Shown here piece after piece: positions 36,648-46,935 of a stretch of 64,000 nucleotides of DNA. The position numbers and the translations under genes are program-made. Under the pieces are notes generated by a model. The model searched no databases. It was not told the DNA's origin and saw only the letters and a program-made list of their open reading frames with translations. This stretch comes from Endozoicomonas elysicola (lineage in GTDB: Bacteria > Pseudomonadota > Gammaproteobacteria > Pseudomonadales > Endozoicomonadaceae), in the NCBI RefSeq assembly GCF_000710775.1, contig NZ_JOJP01000001.1:4167810-4231809 (forward strand), written 5' to 3'. The stretch's first letter is position 1. Each line of letters opens with the position of its first letter.

Positions 36648-37862
36648 TCAGTCTAATTTTCTTCCTTTGTTTGCAGCTATTCTGAGACGCAGGGCATTCA
36701 ATTTAATAAAGCCTTCGGCATCCGCCTGATTATAGGCACCGGCATCGTCTTCAAAGGTAGCGATACTCTCATCGAACAGTGAATCTTCAGAACGTCTGCC
36801 AACCACGGTAACATTGCCCTTATAAAGTTTCAGACGTACTTCACCGTTCACTGGCTCCTGGCTTTCATCAATCATCTTCTGGAGCATTTCCCGCTCAGGT
36901 GACCACCAGTAACCGTTATAAATCAGCTTGGCGTACTTTGGCATCAACTCATCTTTCAGGTGCGCCACCTCTCTATCCAGCGTAATGGATTCAATGGCGC
37001 GATGAGCTCTCAGCATAATGGTGCCTCCAGGGGTCTCATAACAGCCCCGGGATTTCATGCCCACATAACGGTTCTCAACAATATCCAGACGACCAATACC
37101 ATTTTCCCCACCAACGTTGTTCAGATAAGTAAGCACCTGAGCCGGTGACATATCCTCACCATCGATGGCAACAATGTCACCCTTCCGATAGGTCAGGTTC
37201 AGGTAGGTCGCCACGTCGGGGGCCGCTTCTGGTGATACGGACCAGCGCCACATATCCTCCTCAGCCTCAGCCCACGGATCTTCCAGAATACCGCCTTCAT
37301 AGGAAATATGGAGCAGGTTAGCGTCCATAGAGTAAGGCGACTTTCCTTTCTTGCGCTCTACCTCAATACCGTGCTCATCACAGTAGGCCAGCAGCTTTTC
37401 CCGTGAGTTAAGATCCCACTCACGCCAGGGAGCAATCACCTGAACGCCAGGTTTCAGCGCATAAGCCCCCAGCTCAAAGCGCACCTGGTCATTTCCTTTC
37501 CCGGTCGCACCGTGAGAAATGGCATCAGCACCGGTTTCATTGGCAATTTCAATCAAACGCTTGGAAATAAGAGGCCTGGCAATGGATGTGCCCAGCAGGT
37601 ACTCACCTTCATAAATGGTATTTGCTCGAAACATGGGAAAGACAAAATCACGGACAAACTCTTCGCGCAGATCATCAATGTAGATCTCCTTAATACCCAG
37701 TGCTTCCGCCTTAGCCCTTGCTGGCTCTACCTCTTCCCCCTGACCCAGGTCAGCCGTAAAGGTCACAACTTCACATTCGTAGGTATCTTCCAGCCACTTC
37801 GCAATCACTGAGGTGTCGAGGCCTCCGGAATAGGCCAGGACTACTTTTTTAATCTTTTTCAT
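36648..37862 (-). CDS. argG: Argininosuccinate synthase
   Basis: 404 residues, full length. Joins citrulline and aspartate with ATP in arginine synthesis. N-terminal PP-loop [12 protein letters not shown], then [28 protein letters not shown] and EGGILEDPW. Transcribed divergently from pyrC. An ArgR-type operator lies 55 bases upstream of the start. Confidence 0.98.
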   Translation of the reverse strand: MKKIKKVVLAYSGGLDTSVIAKWLEDTYECEVVTFTADLGQGEEVEPARAKAEALGIKEIYIDDLREEFVRDFVFPMFRANTIYEGEYLLGTSIARPLISKRLIEIANETGADAISHGATGKGNDQVRFELGAYALKPGVQVIAPWREWDLNSREKLLAYCDEHGIEVERKKGKSPYSMDANLLHISYEGGILEDPWAEAEEDMWRWSVSPEAAPDVATYLNLTYRKGDIVAIDGEDMSPAQVLTYLNNVGGENGIGRLDIVENRYVGMKSRGCYETPGGTIMLRAHRAIESITLDREVAHLKDELMPKYAKLIYNGYWWSPEREMLQKMIDESQEPVNGEVRLKLYKGNVTVVGRRSEDSLFDESIATFEDDAGAYNQADAEGFIKLNALRLRIAANKGRKLD

Positions 37863-37893
37863 CGCTCAACTCCAACTACACATTGCAACAGGA

Positions 37894-37932
37894 TAGTGGT
37901 AAATATTCTTATTTTGTGAATAATAATTCATT
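37894..37932. promoter_or_regulatory. ArgR operator (ARG boxes) of argG
   Basis: The core TGAATAATAATTCA (37917-37930) fits the ARG box WNTGAAT-WWWW-ATTCANW perfectly. A second, weak 18-bp half box aligns at 37894-37911 (AAAT centre and ATTCT) with the 3-base spacing usual for paired boxes. It is upstream of argG, so arginine repression is likely. Confidence 0.75.
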
Positions 37933-38110
37933 TAATGACTTTCGCCAAGGCGCCTTGGGCATTAACGACACCAAACATAAGGGTACGAGTAATAAAGCGT
38001 GTGAATCATAACACCAATAATCCGGAAGCACGGATTATACCTACCCGTTTTATGCATGTTTTATCAGGCACCCACTATCAAAATTTGCTTTTTTTCGCTA
38101 GGATGCCCAT

Positions 38111-38133
38111 CCGGTTCGATCATATAACCGGAA
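38111..38133 (+). promoter_or_regulatory. Leader hairpin before pyrC
   Basis: TCCGGTT / AACCGGA, 7-bp stem with a 9-base loop ending 15 bases before the pyrC start. A leader hairpin controls enterobacterial pyrC, but here the stem does not clearly cover the ribosome-binding site (AGG at 38136), so a regulatory role is tentative. Confidence 0.3.
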
Positions 38134-38148
38134 CAGGTATCTTCCAAA

Positions 38149-39192
38149 ATGAGCCAAATACTGACCATTACCCGCCCAGATGACTGGCACCTTCACCTTC
38201 GTGATGGCAATGTTCTAAATGAAACCATCGCATCAAGTGCCAGAAGCTTTGGTCGGGCCATCATTATGCCCAACCTGGTACCTCCAGTAACGGATGCCGG
38301 ACTGGCGAGTCAGTACAAGGCTCGTATTGCAGAACAGATACCCGAAAGCTCAGGCTTTCAACCTTTGATGACGCTGTATCTGACGGATAAAACAACCCGT
38401 GAAACCATTCTCACTGCCCATAACCGTGGTGATGTCACTGCTCTTAAACTTTATCCAGCAGGAGCAACCACCAACTCAGATTCGGGTGTGACCGATCTTG
38501 AGAATATCCATGACGCCCTGGAGGCAATGGCTGAGTGCGGCCTGCCTTTACTGGTGCATGGTGAGGTTACGGATGCTAACATTGATATCTTCGACCGTGA
38601 GAAAGTATTCATTGACCGTCATCTGGTCAAGCTCGTAGAACGCTACCCAACGCTGAAAATTATTATGGAGCACATCACCACTGCCGATGCGGCTCAGTTT
38701 GTCAGTGAAGGTGGAGAAAATCTGGGGGCTACCATTACAGCCCACCATTTGCTGTATAATCGCAACCACATGTTGGTTGGCGGCATCAAACCCCATTATT
38801 ATTGCCTGCCGATTCTAAAGAGAAACCTGCACCAGCAGGCGCTGCTTGACGCTGCTGTAAGCGGCAATCGTCGTTTCTTCCTGGGCACTGACTCTGCACC
38901 ACACGCCGTGGGTGCAAAAGAATCATCTTGCGGCTGTGCAGGTTGCTATACCGCACCGGCAGCGATTGAGCTTTATGCCGAAGCGTTTGAAAATATGGGC
39001 GCGCTGGATAAACTGGAAGCCTTTGCCAGTTTCAACGGCCCTGATTTTTATGGCCTGCCCAGAAACCAGGACACCATCACCCTGGTGAAAGAAGACTGGA
39101 CAATGCCTGAATCCATTGCATTCGGTGATAACCGGGTAAAACCTCTGAGAGCCGGTGAAACCATCACCTGGCGTCTCAAAACACAGCCATGA
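38149..39192 (+). CDS. pyrC: Dihydroorotase
   Basis: 347 residues, class II dihydroorotase of pyrimidine synthesis. Zinc-binding DWHLHLRDG near the N-terminus, the carbamylated-Lys region [22 protein letters not shown], and FLGTDSAPH with the catalytic Asp. Full length. Followed by rnt after 29 bases; the argG/pyrC-rnt arrangement is common in related bacteria. Confidence 0.98.
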   Translation: MSQILTITRPDDWHLHLRDGNVLNETIASSARSFGRAIIMPNLVPPVTDAGLASQYKARIAEQIPESSGFQPLMTLYLTDKTTRETILTAHNRGDVTALKLYPAGATTNSDSGVTDLENIHDALEAMAECGLPLLVHGEVTDANIDIFDREKVFIDRHLVKLVERYPTLKIIMEHITTADAAQFVSEGGENLGATITAHHLLYNRNHMLVGGIKPHYYCLPILKRNLHQQALLDAAVSGNRRFFLGTDSAPHAVGAKESSCGCAGCYTAPAAIELYAEAFENMGALDKLEAFASFNGPDFYGLPRNQDTITLVKEDWTMPESIAFGDNRVKPLRAGETITWRLKTQP

Positions 39193-39221
39193 GCGAAAGG
39201 AAATACCGCTTTTCCTGAACC

Positions 39222-39905
39222 ATGAAAATGGCTGCAACACATGAAAGCGGTATTTCCATAGTAAAGATAGAGGAGACGCCTTTGAGGGCCGATGACAGCC
39301 ACTCCATGGCCAGCCGATTTCGGGGCTTTCTGCCCGTCGTGATCGACGTGGAAACCGGCGGCTTTAATGCCGCTACTGATGCACTTCTTGAAATTGCTGC
39401 CACTGTAATAGAGATGGATGAAAGCGGTTTTATCCATCCTGGTCATACGGAGTCATACCATATCAAGCCATTCGAAGGCGCCAATATCGAACAGGCCGCC
39501 ATCGATTTTATCGGTATCGACCCCTTTCACCCGTTACGGATTGCATCACCAGAAGAAGATGCTATCAACAAAATTTTTCGCTCGGTTCGCAAGTCCGTTA
39601 AAAACCAGGGATGCAACAGAGCGGTACTTGTTGGGCATAATGCGGCTTTTGATCTGAGCTTTGTGATGGCTGCAGCTGAACGCTGCGATGTCAAACGCAA
39701 CCCTTTTCATCCGTTTTCCTGCTTTGATACAGCAACCCTGGCCGGGCTTGCTTATGGACAAACCGTACTCGCGAAAGCCTGTTCTGAAGCAGATATTGAC
39801 TTTGATAAGTCAGAAGCTCACTCAGCCCGATACGATACGGAAAAAACGGCTGAGCTGTTCTGTACCATTGTGAACCGCTGGAAAGACCTGGGTGGCTGGC
39901 TCTAA
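39222..39905 (+). CDS. rnt: Ribonuclease T
   Basis: 227 residues, DEDDh 3'-5' exoribonuclease that trims tRNA and other stable RNA ends. Exo [11 protein letters not shown], Exo [12 protein letters not shown] and Exo [17 protein letters not shown] are present. The N-terminus is somewhat extended ahead of the usual start; a later ATG at 39306 ([12 protein letters not shown]) would give a typical ~199-residue protein, so the start is unsure. Confidence 0.95.
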   Translation: MKMAATHESGISIVKIEETPLRADDSHSMASRFRGFLPVVIDVETGGFNAATDALLEIAATVIEMDESGFIHPGHTESYHIKPFEGANIEQAAIDFIGIDPFHPLRIASPEEDAINKIFRSVRKSVKNQGCNRAVLVGHNAAFDLSFVMAAAERCDVKRNPFHPFSCFDTATLAGLAYGQTVLAKACSEADIDFDKSEAHSARYDTEKTAELFCTIVNRWKDLGGWL

Positions 39906-39981
39906 TCCTGAAAAGTGCTTATACCTATACAGCACCCCCCGTTCCCATGCTCTGAGGCTTTAGCAAAAGTCGCACAAGCAT

Positions 39982-40060
39982 TTGAACCACGAAGGGCACA
40001 AAGAACACGAAGCTTTTGAAAAGAATACTTTGTGCTCTTTGTGTCCTTTGTGGTTTCAAA
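39982..40060. repeat. Imperfect inverted repeat of CACGAAG/CACAAAG units
   Basis: TTGAACCACGAAGGGCACAAAGAACACGAAG and the downstream CTTTGTGCTCTTTGTGTCCTTTGTGGTTTCAA form an imperfect long hairpin. The units match the perfect palindrome at 33906-33973. It lies between the convergent rnt and ogt genes. Confidence 0.7.
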
Positions 40061-40112
40061 AAAAGAATTAAACCAGACCTAGACGACTACTTTCTACGTA
40101 GGAACGTGACAA

Positions 40113-40682
40113 TTATAACCCGCTCCTTCCATTCCCCTGCTCAAGATCCAGCAGGTACTGCTTCATCTCCACCCCATAGGCATAGCCGGTCAGTTTGCCA
40201 TTTTTCCCGATCACCCGGTGACAGGGTACAATAATCGCGACAGGGTTAGCCCCATTAGCCGCTCCCACTGCCCTAACCGCTTTAGGCCTGCTGATACCTT
40301 CAGCAATATCCTGATAAGAGCAGCTTTCCCCGTACTCAATTCGCTGTAACGCTCTCCATACCTGCTGTTGAAAGTCCGTACCACTAAGATCCAAAGCAAC
40401 ATTAAAATGGGTCAGCTCTCCACGAAAGTATTCATCCAGCTCCTTTTGCGCCTGATCAAGATGCTTACGGATGGACTCTTGAGCAAGAGTGCCAATATCT
40501 TCAGTGACATCGAGCAGTTCACTCTCTGCCTTGTTTTTTTTCACCAACAGAACCGAGACAATGCCGTCCACAGATGCTGATAGCTCGAGTTCGCCGACCG
40601 GTGAATGCATCAAAGTACGCCCCAACAGGGTGGACTTATCAATGGAATAAACTGCAACACACATAATTAACCTCGTATCCAA
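40113..40682 (-). CDS. ogt: Methylated-DNA-[protein]-cysteine S-methyltransferase
   Basis: Up to 189 residues; ATG 40664 (MCVAVYSIDKS) is an alternative start. Removes alkyl groups from O6-guanine by suicide transfer to Cys154 in IVPCHRVIG. Helix-turn-helix region (SCSYQDIAEGISRPKAVRAVGAANGANP) with the Arg finger and the C-terminal GYAYGVEMKQYLL motif are present. No Ada regulatory domain is attached. Confidence 0.93.
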   Translation of the reverse strand: MDTRLIMCVAVYSIDKSTLLGRTLMHSPVGELELSASVDGIVSVLLVKKNKAESELLDVTEDIGTLAQESIRKHLDQAQKELDEYFRGELTHFNVALDLSGTDFQQQVWRALQRIEYGESCSYQDIAEGISRPKAVRAVGAANGANPVAIIVPCHRVIGKNGKLTGYAYGVEMKQYLLDLEQGNGRSGL

Positions 40683-40896
40683 TGAGTTAATTCAGGTCCA
40701 GTAAGGAAGTAAAATGTAATCATCCCATAAAGCCATTAGTTAACGAACAATTCCATTTTTATAGTAGAAACAACTTAGGCTTAACCCAAAATATGAGAAT
40801 CAGGCTGGTTATTATCTGCTCCACCAGAAAGATGCTGGAGTGAATTAATAGACTGTACTGCCGATTAAGCAAAATATGAAAGCAGGGAGATATATC

Positions 40897-41661
40897 ATGG
40901 TAGCAAGCAGCAGAATTCCCCCAAAAAGAAGATACACACCGCTTAAAGCTACTCACCCTCACTCTCATAGAATTAAAAAGAGGCACTACAGAACAGGAAA
41001 ACTAAAGGGAAAAAGAGTTATCCATATTGCTTCTCGCAAGCAGTTTGTTAAGGGTATTAAACGTCTCTTTTCTCTCTCAAAAGTATTTAAGAGCATTCGA
41101 AATCGAAAAATCAATCACTTAGAACAAGCCGTAGTATTACCGCCAAAAGCAAAGTCGAGCAAAATTGATCGAAGAATTGGCAACATGGTTTTAGCCATTA
41201 TTCGCGGTGATTTGAACCAAATGGTTAAGCGCAAGAATTCATTTAGAACCCAAGTTAATCGCGATGCTTTTGAACAAGGAAAGGGCCCAAGCGCAGGAGC
41301 CGATGACACCAGGTTGCTCTTTATGGAATGGGCTGAGTCCATTAAAAACACCCCATTAAAAGAACAAATTAGACAGTTACTAAAAACCCGCCAGTCCCGA
41401 TTTCATAAAAATGCCATAGCATTTATGTCTATATACGGCGGCCTTAATGACTACACACCTTATCAAGCGGACATTGTAAGCAGTTACAACCTGCTAATGC
41501 GCTGTCTGGTTGACGTACTACTACCGAGTGAAAAAGACCTGCAATTTATAACCTTAGCCTGCAGAAAGGATGAGTTAACTCCTTCTGCACACACCGAGTT
41601 ACTTCTAAAGGAAATTCTGGCTATTCAGCCACCACCTCCAGCACCGACTGGTGGTGGCTGA
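40897..41661 (+). CDS. Orphan basic protein with proline/glycine tail
   Basis: 254 residues from ATG 40897, chosen because AGGGAG lies 7 bases upstream; the earlier ATG 40876 lacks one. Not recognised. The first ~75 residues are strongly basic (PPKRRY, RIKKRHYRTGKLKGKR), resembling a nucleic-acid-binding or nuclear-localisation-like segment. The middle is helical and mixed-charge. The tail IQPPPPAPTGGG is encoded inside a 21-bp perfect hairpin. The gene is AT-rich and unpaired. A host-directed role is possible but unsupported by homology. Confidence 0.55.
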   Translation: MVASSRIPPKRRYTPLKATHPHSHRIKKRHYRTGKLKGKRVIHIASRKQFVKGIKRLFSLSKVFKSIRNRKINHLEQAVVLPPKAKSSKIDRRIGNMVLAIIRGDLNQMVKRKNSFRTQVNRDAFEQGKGPSAGADDTRLLFMEWAESIKNTPLKEQIRQLLKTRQSRFHKNAIAFMSIYGGLNDYTPYQADIVSSYNLLMRCLVDVLLPSEKDLQFITLACRKDELTPSAHTELLLKEILAIQPPPPAPTGGG

Positions 41662-41670
41662 ATAGCCAGA
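41616..41670 (+). terminator. 21-bp perfect hairpin overlapping the gene end
   Basis: Arms 41616-41636 and 41650-41670 are exact reverse complements with a 13-base loop. The stop codon TGA (41659-41661) is inside the 3' arm. No U-run follows, so it may block exonucleases rather than terminate by itself. Confidence 0.6.
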
Positions 41671-41687
41671 GACGATTGATTCAAATT

Positions 41688-41830
41688 TTACAGTGCATAC
41701 AATCTCGTAAAATACTCAGCCACCGCATGGCCTGCATTACCCATCACAATGCCCTGACCAGCACTGAATAACATTTCAAGTATCATTTATATCATCACCA
41801 CAAATGATAGCTCTTTGGGGAAAATAGTCT
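41688..41830 (-). pseudogene. Remnant of a Cof-type HAD phosphatase (3' end)
   Basis: The minus strand reads QRAIICGDDIND, then, after a one-base shift near 41783-41787, LEMLFSAGQGIVMGNAG, then HAVAEYFTRLYAL and TAA. This follows the C-terminus of the intact HAD protein at 43297-44100 (QDAIAFGDGMND / VEMLSMVGNGVVMGNAD / HAVAEYLARLYSL), with ~19 residues missing after VMGNA. It is a frameshifted and deleted duplicate in the same orientation as the intact gene. The rest of the spacer to 42129 is AT-rich with no gene seen. Confidence 0.85.
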
Positions 41831-42129
41831 TTCGTTATCCATTCTTTGCACTCAAAACAAAAATACCTTTCAATCTACAGAATCCAGAGATTTTCTGCTC
41901 TTACACGAATCATCACTCAATAACACGATGGGTTAATCGTATTTTTTGGGTGGTTACGAAATGCACTTTTATCGATCAATCGTCTTGCAAGAAAATCATT
42001 TTGAGCTCATCAATCAAATGAGTCGTGTACCAAGATATGAAAATAATTTTCATCATATAAAATAACAAGAAAATTACTTACACCAAAAAACTCCTCATGC
42101 TATAAGTCAGCTTTCATAAGGAGAAAACA

Positions 42130-43062
42130 GTGGACGCCTCTCTCATATCAGGAGTTCAGAAAGAAGATAATAATACCTTTCTGTACGCTTCCTATGTCGT
42201 TTTACTTGGTAGTTGCTTTCCAATCATGAGATACGCAAGTATTCATTTCGACACGGTAAACAATAATGCCATTCGTTTCCTGGCCGGGGGAATCCTGTTC
42301 CTGATCATGGTTATAGCCAAGTACAGAAACGAGGTGAGTAAACTACTCGCCGAGCCTGTGATGATCGTCAAACTACTTCTGATCGGCGTCCTGATGACGG
42401 TCAATATGTATTTTTTTATGAATGGCATGCAGCTGACAACAGCATTAACTGGTAGCATTTTTTCTATACTCGGGATGCCTGTAGCAACGATTATGGCTTC
42501 AATATTTTTCGCCGATGAGAGAAAGAAAGCCGCCAACCCAAGGTTTATTATTGGCTGTCTTTTATCCATAGCCGGCTCTTTCCTTTTTATTTTTAATGCG
42601 GACACTACAGGTCATAGTGAGAACTTCGTTTTAGGTTCTGCTTTCTGGGTACTGGCAATTACCATTGCTGCCATGCAAAATTTACTGGTGAAAAATCTTG
42701 CAAAAGATCTTCACCCTGTTGTTATCAGCGCTGCAACCGCAACCATTGCCGGTCTGATTTATCTTTTTATCGCCACGGCCACTGGAAAAATCCAGGAGCT
42801 ATCAACAACACCGGACAGTTTAATTATTTTCCTGATCATGGCTGGGATGTTCGGAATGCTGGTAGGCATGCTAATGGCGTTTTACATTATCAGAAAAAGC
42901 GGTGTCATCACCTTCAATATGCTTCAGATAATGGCACCGCTATCGACAGCTATTATTGCCTACATTACGCTTGGGGAGACGATCTCAACGATACAGGCTT
43001 TTGGCGCAGCCATCGTCGTTGTCGGATGCACTCATTCATTAAAAGCCAATAGAGTAAATTAG
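42130..43062 (+). CDS. EamA/DMT-family transporter
   Basis: 310 residues with ten predicted spans in two EamA repeats (about 15-145 and 165-305); family-like segments include NAIRFLAGGILFLIM and IMAPLSTAIIAYITLGETIS. Starts at GTG 42130 with AAGGAG 6 bases upstream. Members export small metabolites; the substrate here is unknown. It is flanked by a decayed and an intact copy of the same HAD phosphatase gene. Confidence 0.88.
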   Translation: MDASLISGVQKEDNNTFLYASYVVLLGSCFPIMRYASIHFDTVNNNAIRFLAGGILFLIMVIAKYRNEVSKLLAEPVMIVKLLLIGVLMTVNMYFFMNGMQLTTALTGSIFSILGMPVATIMASIFFADERKKAANPRFIIGCLLSIAGSFLFIFNADTTGHSENFVLGSAFWVLAITIAAMQNLLVKNLAKDLHPVVISAATATIAGLIYLFIATATGKIQELSTTPDSLIIFLIMAGMFGMLVGMLMAFYIIRKSGVITFNMLQIMAPLSTAIIAYITLGETISTIQAFGAAIVVVGCTHSLKANRVN

Positions 43063-43296
43063 AGCCTGTTGACGTTTCTTGCGTGTTCAGCATATCAGGG
43101 CGTCCCTCTGACGAGGAGGGGCATTACAGATAGGCCCGCGGCCTTTCAAAATGCCACAACGAAGGTATAGCTGTGCCCTAGGGGGTGTTCACAAAAACAG
43201 TTATCAGCACGTTTTTGTAAATGACGTATCAGACAATAATAGAAAATGGGGTATTTATGGAGTCACCTGTCGAAAAACTGGTAACTCCATCAATGG
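43063..43296. other. EamA-HAD spacer with possible IS-end remnant
   Basis: No gene. It begins with GAGCCTGTTGACGTTTCTT, similar over ~18 bases to the reverse strand near 36567-36585. A short inverted repeat GGAGTCACC / GGTAACTCC (43258-43288) precedes the HAD gene end. Confidence 0.35.
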
Positions 43297-44100
43297 TCAA
43301 AGCGAATACAAACGCGCAAGATACTCAGCAACCGCATGGTCATCACAGTGACCTATCCGCTCATAACCGAGCAAACTATTTACCAGTGCAGGGTCAGCAT
43401 TCCCCATCACAACCCCATTACCGACCATTGAAAGCATTTCAACATCATTCATACCATCGCCAAAAGCAATAGCATCCTGAAGCCCATACCCCTTAAGCTT
43501 CAACACTTCTTCCAACGCGGTTCCTTTACACACGCCTGGAGCCATAATTTCAAAGCACTCAGGCAGAGAGTAAGTCATATAGAGTTGATCACCATAAAGT
43601 TCACGAGCCTGGTCAGACAGTGGCAATAAGTCAGCATGCGACTCTGCAACAAAAAAGACCTTCTGGATGGCACTGGTGTCAACAGAATCAAAATCGGCCA
43701 GGTGATAGGTAAATCCGCTCTCCTTACTGAAAGCATGGAGGTCTTCATGCTCAACCTCAACCATCCACTGCTCACCTTTGTAAACGTTGGTATGAACCTT
43801 ATCTTCAAAAGGTTTCCTAAGGGCTAATAATGGATGCACCAACTCAGGGGTTATATCATGCTGAATAATCATTTCACCTTGTGGATTATGAACTCTGGCA
43901 CCATTACTGGTGATCAGATACATATCTACACCCAGCTGCGCTCTTATTTGTTCAACATCCTGATAGTGACGGCCTGTAGCAAAAATAAATTTGATCCCTT
44001 TTTCGCTAAGGCGGCAAATAACATCGCGAGTTCTTGGCGACAACTCATGCTGTTTATTAAGAAGGGTTCCATCAAGATCGGATACAACCACTGGATACAT
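43297..44100 (-). CDS. Cof-type HAD-IIB phosphatase (YigL/YidA-like)
   Basis: 267 residues. HAD motif I SDLDGTLLNKQ with nucleophile Asp near residue 8, motif II ATGRHY-LITSNGA, Lys in the cap-to-core region (CKGTALEEVL) and motif IV GDGMNDVEML. C2-type cap domain between about 85 and 190. Such enzymes dephosphorylate sugar phosphates, PLP or flavins. GAGG lies 6 bases before the ATG. A broken duplicate of its 3' end lies at 41688-41830. Confidence 0.92.
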   Translation of the reverse strand: MYPVVVSDLDGTLLNKQHELSPRTRDVICRLSEKGIKFIFATGRHYQDVEQIRAQLGVDMYLITSNGARVHNPQGEMIIQHDITPELVHPLLALRKPFEDKVHTNVYKGEQWMVEVEHEDLHAFSKESGFTYHLADFDSVDTSAIQKVFFVAESHADLLPLSDQARELYGDQLYMTYSLPECFEIMAPGVCKGTALEEVLKLKGYGLQDAIAFGDGMNDVEMLSMVGNGVVMGNADPALVNSLLGYERIGHCDDHAVAEYLARLYSL

Positions 44101-44271
44101 TCAACACCTCAACCTACATCACTATTCGGACTTTATACGTCGGAGGAAGAGTACCCTGTATCGCTCAAAAAGCAGGCATCCTGTCTCTTCCCTGGAAAAG
44201 ATACCCGCTAACCTAAATGCTGGAGAAAAATCGTTCAATCAGTAGTTTTAACAGCTAAGAAGAATTTACAA

Positions 44272-44305
44272 AAGCCTTTATCTTCTATTGAAAATAAAGG
44301 CTTTA
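44272..44305 (-). terminator. Intrinsic terminator of clpB
   Basis: AAAGCCTTTAT / ATAAAGGCTTT, 11-bp stem with a 12-base loop, followed on the minus strand by TTGT. Located 12 bases past the clpB stop. Confidence 0.75.
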
Positions 44306-44316
44306 CAGCGTATCAG

Positions 44317-46899
44317 TCAGGCAAAATCAAGTTGACCATCCTTAAGAACGATGTTGATAGTGTCGCCTGGCTTAAATCGGCCAGAAAGAATAGCTTCTGC
44401 CAGTGGATTTTCAATACTCCGCTGGATAGCCCGCTTAAGAGGCCGGGCACCATAAACCGGATCAAAACCCACTTCCGCCAGCTGATCCATGGCTTCTTCC
44501 GAGAGCTCTAACTTGAGATTATTGTCGGCCAACCGGCGGTCCAGATTTGCCAGCTGGATTCTGGCAATTGACTTGATCTGACTCTCTCCCAGAGGATGAA
44601 ATACGACAACTTCATCAATACGGTTTACAAACTCAGGCCGGAAGTGATTGCCTACCACCTCAATCAAGGTGTTTTTAAGTTCCTCAAAATTGGTTTCACC
44701 GGTCTCTTTGTTCTGGAAAGTTTGAATCAGGTCAGAGCCCAGGTTGGACGTCATGACAATAACCGTATTTTTAAAATCAACAGTCCTTCCCTGACCATCC
44801 GTCAAACGACCATCTTCCAATACCTGCAAAAGAATATTAAAGACATCCGGGTGAGCCTTCTCGACTTCATCCAGCAATACCAGGGAGTAAGGCTTCCGAC
44901 GCACGGCTTCGGTCAGATAACCACCTTCCTCATAACCTACATAGCCCGGGGGCGCACCAAGCAATCGGGAAACAGAGTGTTTCTCCATAAACTCAGACAT
45001 ATCAATACGGATGATGGCATCCTCCGTATCAAACAGAAACTCGGCCAGCGCTTTACAAAGCTCTGTCTTACCAACCCCGGTAGGGCCAAGAAACATAAAA
45101 GAGCCATTGGGTCGGTTCGGATCGGCCAGTCCTGCCCGGGAGCGCCGCACTGCATTGGAAACCGCGACCACAGCTTCATCCTGACCAACCACTCGCTTAT
45201 GAAGCGAATCTTCCATGCGGAGCAGTTTTTCTTTTTCCCCTTCCAGCATCTTGGCAACAGGAATGCCTGTCCATTTGGAAACCACCTCGGCGATTTCTTC
45301 CTCGGTTACCCGATTTCTCAGTAGCTGATGTTCACCAGTGTCAAGAACATCCGCCTGAGCCAGTTGCTTATCGAGTTCTGGCAGGGTGCCATACTGAATT
45401 TCTGACATTTTGGTCAGATCGCCTGCCCGCCTGGCCGCTTCCAACTCAATTAACAGCTTTTCTTTTTCCTCGCGGAGTTTCTGGCCACCCTGTAACTGAG
45501 CTTTTTCAGCTTTCCAGACATCTTCCATGTCTGAATACTCACGCTCCAGCTCTCCAACCTGTTCTTTTAACTTGGTCAGACGCTCTTTGGAGGCATCATC
45601 ATCCTCTTTCTTAAGCGCTTCCTGCTCAATCTTCAACTGAATCAGACGGCGCTCCAGACGATCCATGGCTTCTGGCTTGGAATCCATTTCCATACGAATA
45701 CGGCTGGCCGACTCATCAATCAGGTCAATGGCCTTATCCGGTAATTGCCGGTCGGTGATATAGCGCTGGGACAGCTTAACAGCGGCAATAATTGCCGGAT
45801 CGGTAATATCAACACCGTGATGAGCCTCATAGCGCTCCTTCAAGCCACGCAAAATAGCGATCGCGTCCTCTTCGGTAGGCTCATCAACCATCACCTTCTG
45901 GAAGCGACGCTCCAGGGCGGCATCTTTCTCAATGTATTGTCGATACTCATCCAGTGTCGTTGCACCGACACAATGCAGTTCACCTCTAGCCAGCGCTGGC
46001 TTGAGCATATTCCCTGCATCCATGGCACCATCAGCCTTACCGGCCCCGACCATGGTATGTATCTCATCAATAAATAAGATGATCTGCCCCTCCTGCTTGG
46101 CAAGATCATTCAAAACCGCTTTTAACCGCTCTTCGAACTCACCACGGAATTTGGCACCGGCAATCAATGCGCCCATATCTAACGACAGAACTCTTTTTCC
46201 CTTCAACCCTTCTGGCACTTCGCCATTAACAATTCGCTGAGCCAAGCCTTCAACAATGGCGGTTTTACCGACACCCGGCTCACCAATAATGACGGGATTA
46301 TTCTTCGTTCTGCGCTGCAATACCTGTATTGTGCGCCGGATTTCATCATCACGACCAATTACTGGGTCCAGCTTTCCCTCTTCTGCCCGCTCAGTAAGAT
46401 CAATGGTGTATTTACTGAGGGAGTTTCGATTATCTTCCGCATTTGGATCGTTAATAGAGGCGCCGCCACGAATATTTTTAATGGCATTTTCCAGTGCTTT
46501 CTGGCTCACGCCTTGGCTGCTCAGCAGTTTACCAAGAGGGCCACTGTCTTCCATCATCACCAGAAGCATCGTTTCACTGGAAATAAACTGATCACCTGCC
46601 TGCTGTGCTTTTTTGTCGGTCAGGTTAAGCATGCGATAAAGCGCTTGGGAGGTCTGGATATCACCCGTAGGCGATGTCACCTGGGGTAGCTGCTCCAGCA
46701 TATTATTAAGCTCACTGCGCAGAGCATCCACATCAAAACCTACCTGCATAAGCAGCGGCTTAACGGATCCCCCTTTCTGATCAATAAGAGCGAGCAACAG
46801 ATGGACAGGGTCTATCTGACTGTTATCTTTGCCAATGGCCAGAGACTGAGCGTCAGCCAAGGCTGACTGGAGCTTGCTGGTCAGTCGATCCATTCTCAT
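44317..46899 (-). CDS. clpB: ATP-dependent chaperone ClpB
   Basis: 860 residues, full-length Hsp104-class disaggregase. Clp N domain (about 1-150), first AAA+ with Walker A GEPGVGKT (206-213), coiled-coil middle domain (about 410-530), second AAA+ with GPTGVGKT (about 605), and C-terminal D2-small domain. Works with DnaK to rescue aggregates after heat stress. AAGAGG lies 7 bases upstream of the ATG, and a heat-shock-like promoter precedes it. Confidence 0.98.
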   Translation of the reverse strand: MRMDRLTSKLQSALADAQSLAIGKDNSQIDPVHLLLALIDQKGGSVKPLLMQVGFDVDALRSELNNMLEQLPQVTSPTGDIQTSQALYRMLNLTDKKAQQAGDQFISSETMLLVMMEDSGPLGKLLSSQGVSQKALENAIKNIRGGASINDPNAEDNRNSLSKYTIDLTERAEEGKLDPVIGRDDEIRRTIQVLQRRTKNNPVIIGEPGVGKTAIVEGLAQRIVNGEVPEGLKGKRVLSLDMGALIAGAKFRGEFEERLKAVLNDLAKQEGQIILFIDEIHTMVGAGKADGAMDAGNMLKPALARGELHCVGATTLDEYRQYIEKDAALERRFQKVMVDEPTEEDAIAILRGLKERYEAHHGVDITDPAIIAAVKLSQRYITDRQLPDKAIDLIDESASRIRMEMDSKPEAMDRLERRLIQLKIEQEALKKEDDDASKERLTKLKEQVGELEREYSDMEDVWKAEKAQLQGGQKLREEKEKLLIELEAARRAGDLTKMSEIQYGTLPELDKQLAQADVLDTGEHQLLRNRVTEEEIAEVVSKWTGIPVAKMLEGEKEKLLRMEDSLHKRVVGQDEAVVAVSNAVRRSRAGLADPNRPNGSFMFLGPTGVGKTELCKALAEFLFDTEDAIIRIDMSEFMEKHSVSRLLGAPPGYVGYEEGGYLTEAVRRKPYSLVLLDEVEKAHPDVFNILLQVLEDGRLTDGQGRTVDFKNTVIVMTSNLGSDLIQTFQNKETGETNFEELKNTLIEVVGNHFRPEFVNRIDEVVVFHPLGESQIKSIARIQLANLDRRLADNNLKLELSEEAMDQLAEVGFDPVYGARPLKRAIQRSIENPLAEAILSGRFKPGDTINIVLKDGQLDFA

Positions 46900-46935
46900 A
46901 AGAAGCCTCTTCGAATAACGGTGCTATGTCTTTTT

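Noticed and set aside
41815-42021. 68-codon plus-strand frame in the ogt-EamA accessory stretch
   Set aside because: AT-rich chance frame that overlaps the HAD remnant on the other strand; no start signal.
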